DNA of 64,000 bases, from positions 10,284,501 to 10,348,500 of the forward strand of contig NC_133167.1 in assembly GCF_040802235.1 (NCBI RefSeq), written 5' to 3'. Shown in pieces: positions 10,563-24,010 of this stretch (positions are counted from its first letter, which is position 1; each line of letters begins with the position of its first letter). The notes under the pieces are model-generated. The model had not been told where the DNA came from. It ran no database searches and saw only the letters and a program-made list of their open reading frames with translations. This stretch comes from Manis javanica (lineage: Eukaryota > Chordata > Mammalia > Pholidota > Manidae). The translations under genes and the position numbers were made by a program.

Positions 10563-13142
10563 TTTAGGTCTTTTCTTGAGCTTTTCTTCCTGCTGCTGAA
10601 CTAGTCAGCTCCAAACAAAGCAGATTCCTTGACTACATGAATCCAGGAAGCACATAATATTCCGAAATAAACTATTTCAAATAAAATTCCTACTCATTCT
10701 GGTTCTTAGTCTGAACATAAGCAAGCTTTAACAATCATACTAAGAAACAAAAGCACCTTTTCTAGTTATTTACGCATTAGGCTGTGTTGAGTGTCATAAG
10801 ACTCCAGATCAGGTAAACAACATTCTATAGAGACTTCAGGAAAAGACCCCATTAAGGGCTCAAGGAAAAAGAAACCATTGTCCTTACCTAAACCATTAGA
10901 GCCCTATTGTTAATCAGCTTATATTTTTGTTTCTACATATTCTTCAACTGTAGTTTTTATTGGCAGAGGAGATATTTAAAGTCAAAACCTTGAGTGAGGA
11001 ACTTTGGGTAGCAAGCAAATCTTAAGGGTATTCAGTACATCCTCTGTCCTCCTCCACCCTAATCCCAAATCCCATCCACCATTCATTCTTTTTCAGGAAG
11101 TAAAGGAAGGAAAAGGGAAAATAAGGTAGCAGGAGGGATAGAATAAAGGCAAGGTGAGGAAAGGAAGGATGAAACTGAATTTGAATTTCGTGAGACTCCA
11201 GGAAAGGAAGCAGGTAACCTAGTTCTATTTCTGCAAGTTTGGAAGGAACTTGGCTTCCTGGTGGGCTGTTCAACTCCCAACTTCCTGTGGAATTTGGCCC
11301 TGGCCTTGGTCTCATCTGTGATGTAGATTTCAGTGCTGCAGGTCAGCGGGGGTCATAAAGGGAAAAAGTGGGTGACCATTTATGAACTTTTACCCAAGTA
11401 CTAGCACCCAAACAGCAAGCAGTATTACCAAACATTGGCTTAAGGTCATCACAGGCCATACGACTGAGTTTGGGGAATCTGATTTGAGTTAATATTTTCA
11501 AAGTCCAGTGAACTGTTACAAATTCCAGGTTCACTCATTTGTTTTGAAAGCATGAGATGCAATCCAGAGCGACTGCAAGTCCTTGTTAAATATATGGGAT
11601 TTTGTTTGACTTTGTAGTATCAGTAGCAGAATAATATTTGCACATTTGAAACATTAAAGACATTTTCTCTTTAACCTAAGGAGTCATTCCGTCCTTGAAA
11701 TTGTGCCCTGATTAGGACATTCTTCCCCCTCTCCCACCCCCAGCAGATTCAAGGTCAGGCTTGGCTGCACCAGTGGGCTAACTTGAATTAAGATCTGTCA
11801 CTTGCTCTCAGTTTCAACTCTTATATTTCCTAATGAACTGTGTCTGATCTTCTGGCATCTCCTGGGGTATTTAGGAGAATGGTGCTGCTAAGGCTTAGCG
11901 GAGAGTTCATGGTGATATTTAGTAAGTGAAGGATCTTTACAAAGCATAGAGTCTAGAATCATCACCCCTTAATGTTATTAAGACCAGTCGGCCACATTCC
12001 TCCCCTGCTGAAGGAGGCTGCACGGGATAACTCAAACATGGGTTCTTCACCAGGAAGACAATAGCCCTGATTATAACAGAACCAAAAATCAGTAAATCCT
12101 GTCCCAACTTTCTCTATAAACTAGGAAAACATTTAATAAGCCCTTCTCCTCTCATTTTATTTCACTTAACTTGTGCAAATTACAATAGTCACATAAGCTC
12201 ATGATCAATGAAAAATTGCCTACCACATAGAATGGTAGTCAAAGCAAAATTTCCTATCCCTGCCTGCCCAAACTCCAGCCCCATTGCTCAGAAATAAGCA
12301 CTATTAATAGTTCCACATGTGTTCTCTAGACACTTTCAGAGAGCAGAATAGAGGAAAAAAATTTTTTTCTGTGCCCTGATTCCTCTTTTTTATTTTTTTT
12401 TCAGAGCTCACAGCAGTTTATATCACCACTAAATCTTTACCAGGCTAGTCCCATAAATATCTCGAGCTATTCCAAATAAACTACAGAGACAATTAGAGAA
12501 AATAATCTTGATATTAGTGGCAGACAATAAATCACATTTTCCCCAGCCTTTAATGCTTTCTTTCCATTTATCTGCTTTCAATCCAAGCTTCACAAGTTCA
12601 TTTTGAATTTTGTAGCTGTTTTTCTTTAATTACAAACAAGGCTTCATTTAATGAAATTAAGTGGAGCCTTAAACTGACATTGATCTTGCAAATCCATGGA
12701 GACCATGTGGAACTAGAATATTCATTGGTGGACACAGAGACCTGAGTGCTGCGGTCCAATATCCTTGAATATTCTGGTGCTTCGAGATGCTGTACCCTCA
12801 CTATTCCCTTTAAGTCTTAAAATGGGAACACATCACCCTCCTGCTTTGTCTTCCTGGCTGGTTGCCTGTTCTCCCTGGGTTTATCTTTAATCTTAAACAC
12901 ACTGGAAATGCACTACAATACCTGGGTTTCTCCCCAAGGTCTTTGTGAATCTCTCTGGTCTCCAGCCTGCTTTTAAGGAAACCCAACCACCTTCACCCAA
13001 GCCACCAAGGGACTGCCCCCAGGAGACAGACCCCTGCCTTCTTAGTATGTATCAGGCACTCTCTGGCTTTCGGTTCACTTGGAACCATGTTACCAAATCA
13101 AACAAACTGAGAACTGGCCCGATGCACTGCACAGCCGAACAC
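10563..13142. other. Unassigned intergenic DNA
   Basis: No coding or RNA gene was seen. The stretch is AT-rich with a few purine-rich patches (11090-11180). Frames of up to 97 codons overlap on the same strand and look random. Confidence 0.5.
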
Positions 13143-13804
13143 TGACATCGAGATGTAATAAAAGAAAGAGGGCATTTATTGCAGGACACCAAGCACGGAG
13201 AATGGGTAGCTAATGCTCAAGGTGCTGAACTTGCCATAAGCAAGAGTTTTTAAAGGCAAAATTATGGGAAAGGGTTATCAGGATGTGTGATCAGCTCGTG
13301 CCCATTCTTCTGGTTGGTCAGTAGTGAGGCGAAAGGGAATCGTTTCAGGATTTAAAGCAATCAGCCCTCTGGCTCCACCCAGTCTGGGGTCGATGTGCTT
13401 ATTGTCTGGAGCCAGCCCATCTCGTAGGTGTACAAATTCCTGCAAAATATTTCAAGGATACGTGCATCAAGAGTTTACCTGTAGCCTTGAGGGGGCACGA
13501 AGAGCCTTGTATCTATTCAGTTTACTTTACCTTGGTTTTGGTTTACAAACTCCCATTTTCTTTAAACTTTAACTATTCAGATAAAACCCCACACTCTGGG
13601 TCAGAACTGAGGGACTCGGGCTTCACTTGATTAATGAGAGGTCTGTGGGGTTTCATCAAAAGGGGGGGTACCAGTGCAATTCAGTCAGAGTTCCACCTGG
13701 ATCATCTCTTCACAAACCTGTGGAGCCTTCCTGTGACTTTTTAGTGGGTAACATGCTCCATCTGGCTTTAGCCTGAGGCCTTTTAGCATATGGCATTATG
13801 GACA
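13143..13804 (-). mobile_element. Solo LTR of an endogenous retrovirus, minus strand
   Basis: Read on the minus strand, it begins TGTCCATAATG and ends CGATGTCA, with a promoter-like ttaaaaactcttgcttatgg and a polyadenylation signal AATAAA shortly before the 3' end (+ strand tttatt near 13171). The 6-bp sequence GAACAC flanks both ends, at 13137-13142 and 13805-13810, supporting a single LTR of 662 bp. No internal retroviral sequence adjoins, so it is a solo LTR. A 6-bp duplication is usual for class II (betaretrovirus-like) elements, but the sequence itself recalls gammaretroviral LTRs. Class is left open. Confidence 0.75.
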
Positions 13805-13810
13805 GAACAC

Positions 13811-14915
13811 ATGTGGAAGAAAGTGTCCCTTTTTTTCTTAAATTTAAGTCTACCCAGAATCCATAACTCCTGGTATCACCCTATGAATTTTATTAATAAT
13901 GAAGTAGTAATGGAGTAGATTTGCATTAAAAGGAGCTACAGGATGAGTGAGGTCTGACAAGAAGTCAGGACGGCCTTTGTTGTTAGCCTCCATCACCTCT
14001 TCTGAACCCCTGTTTTGCTCAGGAGAACCCTTGGGTCCTCAGGAGCAGTCGGACACAGCAGACAGGACGGCAGAGGGCCCTGCCTGGTCTGCCCAGCATC
14101 CCATCCCCACCGCCGCAGTTGGTTTGACAATGGGTCTGTGAGCCGGTGAGATGAGGGGAGGGGTTTGGGGGCACCCTGCGGGAGTCTTCACACACTAAAG
14201 AGGAAACAAGAGGAAGAGAACGTCTTTGTTTTTCTTCCGGACCATCACCACGTGAGGTTATGAGACACAGAACATGTAGATATCAGTCTACAGATGAAGT
14301 CAGGGGAACGCAGAGCCCAGGGACGCCAGCCTTCACCAGGCCCTACAGGCCCTAGCAGCTCTCCCCTGTGCGACCCAGGACAGCTTCTCAGTGTGTAATC
14401 TGGGCAAGTTCAACTTTCATTGCTTTTTACCAAAGCATTTTACATGATACGAACCTAGAAAAGCCAGCCTCAAAGTAACATTTCTGCTCCACACACCATA
14501 TTTCTTCCTTTTGGGTAATGTAAATACTTTGAAAAAAAAGCACACCGCAGGTACTTTTCAATACCTTTATAGTTGTTCTTTGAATTTCTTCAACTTGTAT
14601 TTGTTTTGGCTTGTTTTGTTTTGTTTTTTTCTTTATAGAATGTGGGTTTTTTTCTTTCTTTCTAAGCGAGAACCCTAGGACAGAGCTAAATGTATAAAAA
14701 TAACAGTATCGATAAAATAACAATTGCATTCAAGACACTGGACTAAAGATGGGAGTGATGGGAAGAGGTGTAAAGAAAGATGAAAAAAATGGTACTGGAT
14801 GTAAGATGCTCTCGTTCTGATTCTACCCCATGGAACCATGGAGAAAGAGCCATTAATGTAACTCTGACTGACAGTAGAAGGACTAGAGGTGACATTTGAC
14901 CTGAGTTTGAAGTTT
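13811..14915. other. Unassigned intergenic DNA
   Basis: No feature was recognised. It includes a T-rich stretch near 14600-14660. The 100-codon minus frame there is low complexity. Confidence 0.45.
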
Positions 14916-15640
14916 TATTGTTTTTTAAAGGAATTTCAAACAAAAAATACAGAAAATTATATAATAAGCACTCATGTACTCACCAAACTGTTTTTGTAAG
15001 TACTAACATGTTGCCATTTTTGCTTCAGATCCATTTTTTAATTAAACTTTTTATTTGGAGATAATTGTAGATTCACATGCAGTTATAGGAAATAAGACAG
15101 AGAGATCCCCTGTCAACTTTACCCGGTTTCCCCCAATTGTAACATCTCCCAAAACCATAGCACAGTATCACAGCCAAGATATCGGCATTAACTGAATCAA
15201 GACACAGCATTTCCATCAGCTCAAGGATCCCTGATGGTGCCCTATTATAGCCACAGTAACATCTTTGCCACTATGACCCTCTCCTTAAAACCTGGAAACC
15301 ACAAATCTATTCTTCATGTCTATACTTTTATCATTTCAGGGAAGTTATATAAATGGAATCATGCAACATGTTACCTTTGGGGATTTGTTTTTTCACTCAT
15401 TGTAATTCTCTGGAAATTCATCTGAACTGTTGGCTATAGTGTATGTGTTCATTTCTTTATTACACTAAATAGTTTTCCATGGTACAGAGGTACTGCATTC
15501 TGCTTACCCATTCATCCATTGAAGGACATCTGGATTGTTTCCAGTTTTTGGCTATTATTAATAAACATTATTATTATAGCTACAAACATTCATGAACAGG
15601 TTTCTATGTGCACTTAAGTCCCCATTTTTTGGGTATGAGT
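14916..15640 (-). mobile_element. Old L1 3' UTR, antisense
   Basis: Antisense L1M-type 3' UTR: ggagataattgtagattcac, acagagagatccc, acccggtttcccccaattgt, then acatctcccaaaaccatag and the block around tggattgtttccagtttttg. It is diverged. No long frame is present. Confidence 0.75.
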
Positions 15641-18065
15641 TCTATATCATTCTATATCACTGCTGATTTTCTGTTTAGTTCTTTTACCAATTATTGAGAA
15701 AGTGTTGAAGTCTTCAACTATAACTGAGGATTCGTCTATTCCTTCTTTTAATTCTAACAATTCTTGCTTTGCATATCTTACAGCTCTGATGTTTGGTATG
15801 TACATATTTAGGATGACTATGTCTTCTTCAGGAATTGGCCCTTTTTAATTATTACATAATGCCCCTCTTTGCCTCTGGTGATTTTCTTTGCTCTGAACTC
15901 TACTTAATCTATATTGCTATAGCCACTTCTGCTTCCCTTTGACTAATGTTTGCAGCATTTATCTTTTTCCATTCTTTTGCTTTCAATGCCTCTATCCCAT
16001 ATTGAGGTGCACATAGTAGGTTCATGTTTCTTAATCCAATCTACTAATCTGTGTCTTTAAACTGGTGTATTTAGACCATGTATCAATATGTTAGGGCTTA
16101 TGTCTGGCATTCTTTTGTTTCCTGTTTGTTCTTTCTGTTTTTTGTGTTTCTGTTTTCTCTTTTCTGCCTTCCTGTGGGTTGCCTAAACATATTTAAGAAT
16201 TCATTTTTTGTTTATCTATATGTTTTTGACTATCTCTCTCTTTTTAGCCTAAGTTTCTCTAGATGTCGCAATAAACATACATAAGTTATCACAATCTACT
16301 GGTGTTGTCATCTTTACCAATTCGAGCAAAGTGGAGAACCCTTACCTCCCTTTACATCCACTTTCCCTTCCTATTTATATTATTATCTTAAATAATTCCT
16401 CTATATACACTGAGAACCACTTCAGATAGTGTTATAATGTTTCCCTCAATTGAATAACATAATTTAGAAAAGTCAAGAGGAGAAGGAATACCTATTGTAT
16501 ATACCCATAGTTTTGTTACCATGTTTTTCTTCCTCAAGTTCCAAGGTCCCTACTTTTATCATTTCCTCTCTGTTGAGAAAACTTCCTTTAGTCAGTCCTT
16601 AGTAATAAGTCTGCTGGCAATCACTTCTCCTTCATCTGAAATGTCCTGATTCATTCTTCATCCCTGAAGGTGACTTTTGCTGAGTATAGGATTGGGGGTT
16701 AACAATTCTTTTCTTTCAGCACTTATATTCTGCCACTTCTTTCTGTCCTCCGCTGGCTTTGGTGACAAATTTTTTACCTTTCAACTTATTTAGCCCCTAA
16801 TGATCATGTGTTGTTGTTTCTGGCTACTTTCAAGATTTTTCCTCTGTCTTTAATATTCAGGAGTTTAACTGCAGTACATCTTGGTGTGGATTTCTTTGGA
16901 TGTATCCTCTTGGTGTTCAGTCAGCTTCTTGAATCAGCAGATTCATATTTCTTGCCAACTTGGGGGAGTTTTCCACCATTATTTCTTCAAGTATTTTTCA
17001 GCCCTGCCTTCTTTCTCTTCTCTTTTCAGGACTCCAATGACATGAATACAGACTCTTCCATTATAGCTCTAAAAGGTCCTTAGGCTTTACTCATTTGTTT
17101 TCAATCTATTTTGCCTCTGTTGTCCAGATTGGGTCATTTCTATGTTCTGTCTTACAGTTCACTGATTCTTTCTTCTGGCCCCTCCTTTCTGCTCTTGTAT
17201 CCAAGCACTGAGTGTTTTTGTTTCTGTTATTGTATTCTTCAGTTCTGAAATTTTCATTTGTTTCTCATTTACCCTTCCTAATTCTGAGAATTTCTGTTTC
17301 TTTGTTGATGCTCCTATTTTTTCTCATTTGTTTCAAGTGTATTGGCAATTGCTTGCTGTTGTTTCATACACAGAGGAGATTTTGATTGGACATTTTGTTT
17401 TATGTGATGAGACTCCGGATTTCATTTAAAGCTTCTATTTTAGCAGGCTTTCTGTGACATTGCCATGGCCAAGGGAAGGCGGAATGCGACCTCATTACTG
17501 TCAGGTGGAGACAGCAGTCTAGATCCCCCATTTGGCCTCTGTTGGCACTTGACTGGGGTCTTCTTGTTACTGCTGGTCACAGGTGGGAAGTCTGGCTTCC
17601 CAGGTGTTCTACACCAGTCTTCATGGGACTGGGGACTCATTGCTGTTGGCCACTATGCATGTTCCAGCTCCCCTCTTGGCCTTCCCTGACACCATCCCAG
17701 TGGGTGCTGGGGCTCTTGTTAGAGCCCACAAGGGTGGAATTCTAAGCTCCCTACTCGACCTTTGCTGACATGGTTGAAAATGCGGTCACATTTTCTCTGT
17801 GGAATTTGGGACTGGAGTGGAGCTGTCATTGTCTAAAAGTTTTCTATCTTGCAAGGCCACCCCATTTCCCATTTTTGGCTATACTGAGGAGGCTTTTCTT
17901 GTGGATTATTTTCAATGTGCCCATTGGCATTTCCAGGCTGCCAGCTTCTTCAATTCCAAGTCTCAAACATATATGACAGAAAGGATACCCAGAGAACTAG
18001 CATCGTGCCATTCCTTGGGCCCTGAGATCCCTAGACAGTCTATTCCTTCTTCCTACCTTTTAGAG
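15641..18065 (-). mobile_element. Old L1 (L1M/HAL1-like) body, antisense
   Basis: A continuous antisense stretch typical of the 5' half of old mammalian L1 or HAL1 elements: agaaagtgttgaagtcttca, ttaggatgactatgtcttct, aatttcggagtttaactgcag-like text at 16860, cttggtgtggatttctttgg, ttttccaccattatttcttc. It directly follows the 3' UTR block, which would be expected if ORF2 is missing, as in HAL1. The frames at 16808-17083, 17440-17689 and nearby are decayed L1 sequence. Confidence 0.65.
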
Positions 18066-18229
18066 TCTTATGTTTGTTTTATATAAAATGTCAAGGGTTT
18101 ATAGTTGTACTCAGTGAGGAGAATATGGAAAAGTATAGATACCCATAGTTTCATTATTTTTAAGGAAATAAAATGGCATGGCTGCTCTTGAACACTGTAA
18201 ATTTAACCCAATCCTATGGTTCTCTCTCC

Positions 18230-19355
18230 TATCCCATTTGTTTTTATTTCACACAGTGATTTTTTTTTGGTTTGAAAATTTACAGGTCACATCTTGCACA
18301 AAAATGAATCCAAAATAGACCATAGGCATAAATGTAAAACATAAAACTATGAAATTTTTTGAAGACAACATAGGTTAATCAAAGTGTTCTTAGATATGAT
18401 GCAAATAGCAATAATCCATATAAGAAAACAATGACAAATTGGATTTATCTGCTTTCAAAGCTTTTGCTCTGTGAAAGAGGGAAAGAAAAAGGAAAAGGAG
18501 AAAGTATTTGCAAATCACATATCTGACAGAGGTTTTCTATGCAGACTATATAAAGAACTCTCAAAATTCAACAAAAAGTAAACAAACAATCCAGTTTTTA
18601 AAATGGGCAAAATATTGGAATACATCACCAGGAAAGATACACGGATGGCAAATAAATCACTTGAAAAGATGTTCAAATTGTTAGTAATTAGAAAAATTCT
18701 AATTAAACCACAGGAAATACTAGTGCACCTAGGAATGACTACAAGTAAAACAAAAACCTGACAATGCTATATACTAGCAATGGTGTGGAACAACTGGAAA
18801 ACTGCTTGGCATTGTCTTATAAATTTAAATATAAACAGACCATATGACCAAGCAAACCTGTGTCCACTTTTTTACCTAAATGAAGTGAAAATCTATGCCC
18901 AAATGTTTATAGCAGCTGTATTTGTAATTGTCAAATGCTGAAAATAAATTAGATGTCTCTCAATTTGGGGTTAGATGAACAAACCACGGTCTATCCACAT
19001 GACGGAATACTACTTAATAATGAAAAAGAACTATTGAAACACTCAGCAACTTGGACAGATCTCAAGAGCATTACACTGAGTGAAAAAAAGCCAGTCTCAA
19101 AAGGTTACCTTCTACGTGAATCCATTGGTATGGCTGGCATTCCGGAGAAGGCTCTAGTCAGATTACAGATGAGCAATTGTCAGAGAGCACAGGGGTTGGG
19201 AGCATAGGGTGAGGTTTGACAATCAAGAGGGAATTTGGGTGATGAACCCATTCTGTACCTTGACTGTGGCAATAGTGACAAAACTATGCATTTGTCAAAA
19301 CTCATAGAACTGTACACCAAAAAGTATGAATTTTATTGTATGTAACTAAAAAGTA
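18230..19355 (+). mobile_element. Old L1, end of ORF2 and 3' UTR, sense
   Basis: Decayed L1 ORF2 C-terminal region: gcttttgctctgtgaaagag, gtatttgcaaatcacatatc, taaagaactctcaaaattca, catatgaccaagcaaacctg and tatccacatgacggaatact. A 3' UTR follows, ending tagaactgtacacc and an A-rich tail. The 84-codon frame at 18953-19207 is part of it. It abuts an antisense L1, so the two belong to separate insertions. Confidence 0.8.
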
Positions 19356-21359
19356 GAGAAAAAGAATTTACATGAATGCTGTTAAACTACACTCATCTTT
19401 CTGCAACTTTCTTATTCTCTTGACATTTTTTTATTCCAGGTCTATCCATGTCTTGGAAATTTTTCAATAGGTAGAAGAATGTATTCCAAATGGAAGGACT
19501 ATTAGAAAAAAAGATTCAAAGAATTGATATGCCTCTGGAATCATCTGCATACTTGGTTCTAAAGTGGAAATGTCACTTACATGGAGAAGGTTCCAGATGA
19601 TCCCCTGGGAACACCGTTTTGACATGAGGTTTGACAGAGATTATCCATCACAAGCTGTCGCTTCTTACCTTCAAGGCTATAATTCTCAAAAGGTGAATTG
19701 TTCCAGGGACTTCAGTTATTTCAACATGAAGTTAAAGAATGTGAGGAAACTAGTCTCTATAGTCTCTCAGCTTTGTTACTGTCCAGTCCTGTAAGCATCA
19801 AATTTATTTATACATACTGCATTGGAAAAAGTACCAGATAAGTTCTAGTTCTGTTTTATCCACTAAATAGTTGATGACATTGACAATTTATTTAACTACT
19901 CAGAGTGGCTTTCCTCTTCCATAAAAAGTTGTATTGTGCTGGATTATTTTGAGTCTTTTTCCACCTATATAATATTATATGATATTAATCAGAGCTCTGA
20001 AGAATACAGTTGTCCAGTCAACTGCCTGACATGTCTCAGAAAGTTATCTGGGTGTCCTAGACACAACAAGAATGAGAAAGAGTCCTCAGTTTAGTGGGGC
20101 AAGAACACAGGCCCAGTACAATGGGCTGGTTGGTCCAGGCCTTGGGGGAAAACCATCAGCAGAGCCGTTCACAGCCAGCTTGGGAGTCGGACAGGATCTG
20201 AAGGCTGAGAATGCCAAACAAACACTCTGACGCCTCCCAAATTCACTGTTGCTTCCCTGTTCTCCACATCTGATTTTGTTTGAGAAGGAAAAGAGGAGGC
20301 CTGTCCACTGGTCTGTCAGTGAACATAAATGAACAGGAAGATATGGACTCGCAGTCCTACTTTATGTCACATGTATATCCTGTCAAGTCCTTCATTTCTA
20401 ATTTAACAAAACATAAGATGAAGGCCTCTGAAACTGGAGGACCTAGTGCTTCAGTAAACATAAGGCTGTAAAAGATTTCCCAGTTATGACTAAGCATTTA
20501 GAATCTGGCCTTTTTTTTTTTAAGTAGTAAGAGGCCAGCTTTGAGACATATGTGTAGCACATTTTCCCACACCTCTTCTATAGAAACAACAAAATACATT
20601 AATATTCCAGGAGATTGTTTTAGAGAATGAACATAATTCCTGTCCATTAATTGCCACATGATTTGATGCCAGGAATGTTCATTTAAAAACAGCTAATCCA
20701 GAAGGTTAAATGACAAGGGAAATTACTGTGGTAAAAATCTAATGGTCCATTAGTACAATCTCACATGTCTGTGGAAGAACTTAAAACAATTAAACATGGA
20801 ATAAATACTATATTTGTATTAGGAATCTACTTGTCAAAGACAGAACAGGGTTTCCTTATATGCTAGAGAAACTTGATTAAACAGAAAGCTTTTATTCAAG
20901 TTTAAACTAGGAAACAGGAAATTTTTATTAGCACTTTAACATCTATTATTGAAACTCTTACTAAAATATATAAGCTTTGCTCACTTTCTAAACACAAAAG
21001 AATCATCACGGTTGTGTTAACCCTTGAAGACAGATATTGAAACATCAGTGATAATAGCTGACTCCCATAGATGCCAGGGTTGAAGTCTGGTCCTCAGCAC
21101 CTCAGGTGGACCCTCAAAAATACATTTGGAGAGATAAGTTCCTGGTGCCAGCTTTAAAACATTGTTTGAGTTCTCTCCCTTCCACCAGGTTGTAGGAAGC
21201 AACTAACCTTTTAGCAAAAGACAACTTCCACTTCATTGACTCAGTCCAATTGAGATTTTACTGTCTTTGGAGAAGAATGCTCAGGAGTATTGATGCTGAA
21301 GAATATAGTGGATTTCAAGGAATGGTCTCCCCAAATACTTTTTAATTATGAAGGGTAAA
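19356..21359. other. Unassigned intergenic DNA
   Basis: No gene or clear repeat was found. A poly-T/A patch lies at 20510-20521. Confidence 0.45.
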
Positions 21360-22055
21360 ATAGTAACTTCCCAGTGGGGAAACATGGCTGACTCCAGCTT
21401 AACCAAATGACCAGAGGTAACCTTGCCCCAGTGGGACTGGTCAAAGGCAGGTGTCTCCTGATAGCATGCTCTGAAAAGAATTCAGCCCCACTCCTGTGCT
21501 TTCTTGCCCAAAGTGCATAACCTGAATGTAGTCAGGAGGAAACATCCAACGAACCTGAGAGAGGGACAGTCTATGAAATAACTGGCCTGTACTCTTCAAA
21601 AGTATCGCATGAGAAAGACTCTAGAAACTGTTCCAGATCACAAGAGACTGGAGAGACAAGATGACTGAATTCGAATTTTGGATTGTGTTTGCTATAAAAG
21701 ACATGTTGGAACCATTGACAAAGACTTAATAAGATCTGTAGATTAGATAATATCATCGTTTCAGTGTAATTTCCTGATTTGGATCATTGTCCTGTTGTCA
21801 TGCAAGAGAATTCATGTTTTCAGGAAATGCAAACCAATGTTTAGGAAGTAAAAGGTCGTTATATCCAGCAAGTTACTCTTAGATGGGCCTGAGAGAACTT
21901 GCTGGCTGATGAAAATGTTCCATATCTTGATAGTGGTGGTTATTACAATGGTTACATGAATGCATTTATTTGTCAAAGGTCATCAAACTTAAGTGCATGA
22001 ATTTTATGGTTTGTAACCGTATCTCAATAAATAAACTGATTTGCCAAAAATGCTG
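21360..22055 (+). mobile_element. Old L1 3' UTR, sense
   Basis: Landmarks of an L1M 3' UTR in order: agtcaggaggaaacatccaa, gaaataactggcctgtactc, actgttccagatcacaagag, gtagattagataatatcatc, then tgatagtggtggttattaca and an ending ctcaataaataaac. It may combine two adjacent old insertions, joined near 21880. Confidence 0.72.
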
Positions 22056-22824
22056 TTCACTTTATGTTGTATGATGTTGTTTTGTGAGGTAGCTACTCAG
22101 GTAATGAGTCAAATGAAGTAACTTTCTGTTTCTAATGTGGATGGTTTTATGTGACTGCCTAATCTGATGCATGAAACTCAGTAGATAAGCTCATTCTCTC
22201 CATTATGTGATTTCATCTCACCTATTGCAAGTAGTCTGAAACTAGGCATGTGGGTTCTCATTCAAATCTTGCTTTTTAAAGAGCTGCTAATATTTTCTAC
22301 CTGAAAACATAGCTTCTTGCCAATAAAAGGTATCTCCAATAAAAAACAATCCCTATGTTTTGTATTCTATAAAAATGAAAAATGAAAAAAGAAGGAAAGC
22401 ATGTTGGCTTCTTCAAAGGAAATGAAAAACTAGGACTAGGGCCATTTCTGATCACAAAATAATAGGATTTCAGTTGTTCTGTGTCCCACAGGAGGGCAGC
22501 TATTAACTCAACTTAGGGCAGGGATTGCAAAATGGACTGTCTCCTGTTGTGAAGCAATTCTAATGCCTTTACATTAAATTACCAAAGGCTTGAAGAAAGG
22601 TGAGCAGCCAGGGTCAGCAAATACCATAGAAACTGGCTCTCAAGCCTCAGGGGTAAAAGACTGTTAGTCCAAGTAGAAGCATTTCTGACCAACTTGTGGA
22701 CTTGGATTTGACCCACATTAGCAAGGCAGGATGGGGCTGCAGGCTACCTCCATGGGTTACAGCTTAATGGAGAAATGAGCTGGCAATGCAGTGGGTTTTC
22801 TTCCTTTTGGTACTTGTCAGATTA
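22056..22824. other. Unassigned intergenic DNA
   Basis: No gene or repeat family was recognised here. Confidence 0.4.
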
Positions 22825-22930
22825 GCTGGGTGCCCTTGTACATGGTCCTTCTCTGCAGCTCAGTTTCCTCATCTGTGAAATGAAAGGTTGTACCAAGTGA
22901 TCTTTACAACAGTCTAACATCCTGTGATTC
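22825..22930 (+). repeat. MIR SINE fragment
   Basis: The core motif agtttcctcatctgtgaaat and following text match a sense MIR core. The 5' half is degraded. Confidence 0.6.
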
Positions 22931-23439
22931 TGAATCCCAGCATCTCTGGTATGGAACGCAGAAATCTTTTCTACTCCCTAATTTTTGACATTTCTCATAT
23001 TCATTATCTATAGTGCTACACAGGACATTCTTCAGATAAGAGGAAAGTTTTCAATTGTTTCCTTTGTAGTTTTTGCTTACTGGGAGGTAGAAAATGGTCC
23101 CGTCCATCCTCCTCTACCTCCCAACTAATTCCTGGGAATAAAACTCTCCTTAGCACGTACAGCAACAGGGTACAGATATAACTAATAGGAATACTTCATG
23201 TTTGCTTAAGTGCCCAGGAATTTCTAAATGATCGAATACCTTTATCTAGCAGGTAGTAATAACATCTGTGTAAAGGAAACTGTACATTCTTCTATCATCA
23301 ACAAATTAATGGTCCTGGATTTAAGTGATTGGCTTAATATGGGAACATTCTTTTCTTATAATACAATCAAAAAATGAATAGAAGGAACCATTCTAGACAA
23401 TGATTGAGACTAGTTCAAGCTTCAGTTGGAACCCCACCC

Positions 23440-24010
23440 AGCTTTATCTCATGGTGAAAAACGGCTGGTGGAAAGGCAGCCCTAGTTCTGAAGCTGAGAA
23501 GTATGCAAGGGTACCAGGATCGGCTCCCCCAAAATGTGCCTCTTTGGCATATGGATTATTTTGAGAATCAGCAGAAACAAGAAAAGCCTTAGAAACAGGA
23601 CACAGTTTTCCTTTTGCAAAGGAAATTTCCATTTGTAGAGCCATCTCCCTGTCCTGTACCAGGAAGAAGAGAATTATTAACAACTTTTATCAATGCAGAA
23701 GGCTCTATAATACACATAACTAAACAGCCCTTGTTTACCATACTTTTCCTCATAGTTCTCTCCTAACTGTCTCCCCTGCTCAGAAGCCCCAAATCCCTTT
23801 CCTTTGTTTTCCTACAATGGTATATAAGCCCAAATTCTAACGACCCCTTTGGGTTTCTCATCACTGGGTACTCCCATGTGTATGCATGATGCAAGCATGA
23901 AAACTTCTGCTTGTTTTCTCTTGTTAATCTGCTTTCATCCATCTAGTTTATGGGGCCCCAAATGGAGAACCTAAGATGGATGGAGGAAAATATTTCTTTC
24001 CTCTGCTACA
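23440..24010 (+). mobile_element. Endogenous retrovirus LTR, sense, approximate left end
   Basis: LTR-like architecture: a TATA box tatataagccc at about 23821, a downstream region gggtttctcatcactgg, the stretch ttctcttgttaatctg, and an end ggaaaatatttctttcctct followed by gctaca at 24010. The left end was not fixed by a target duplication. No internal retroviral part lies beside it, so it appears to be a solo LTR. Confidence 0.55.
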
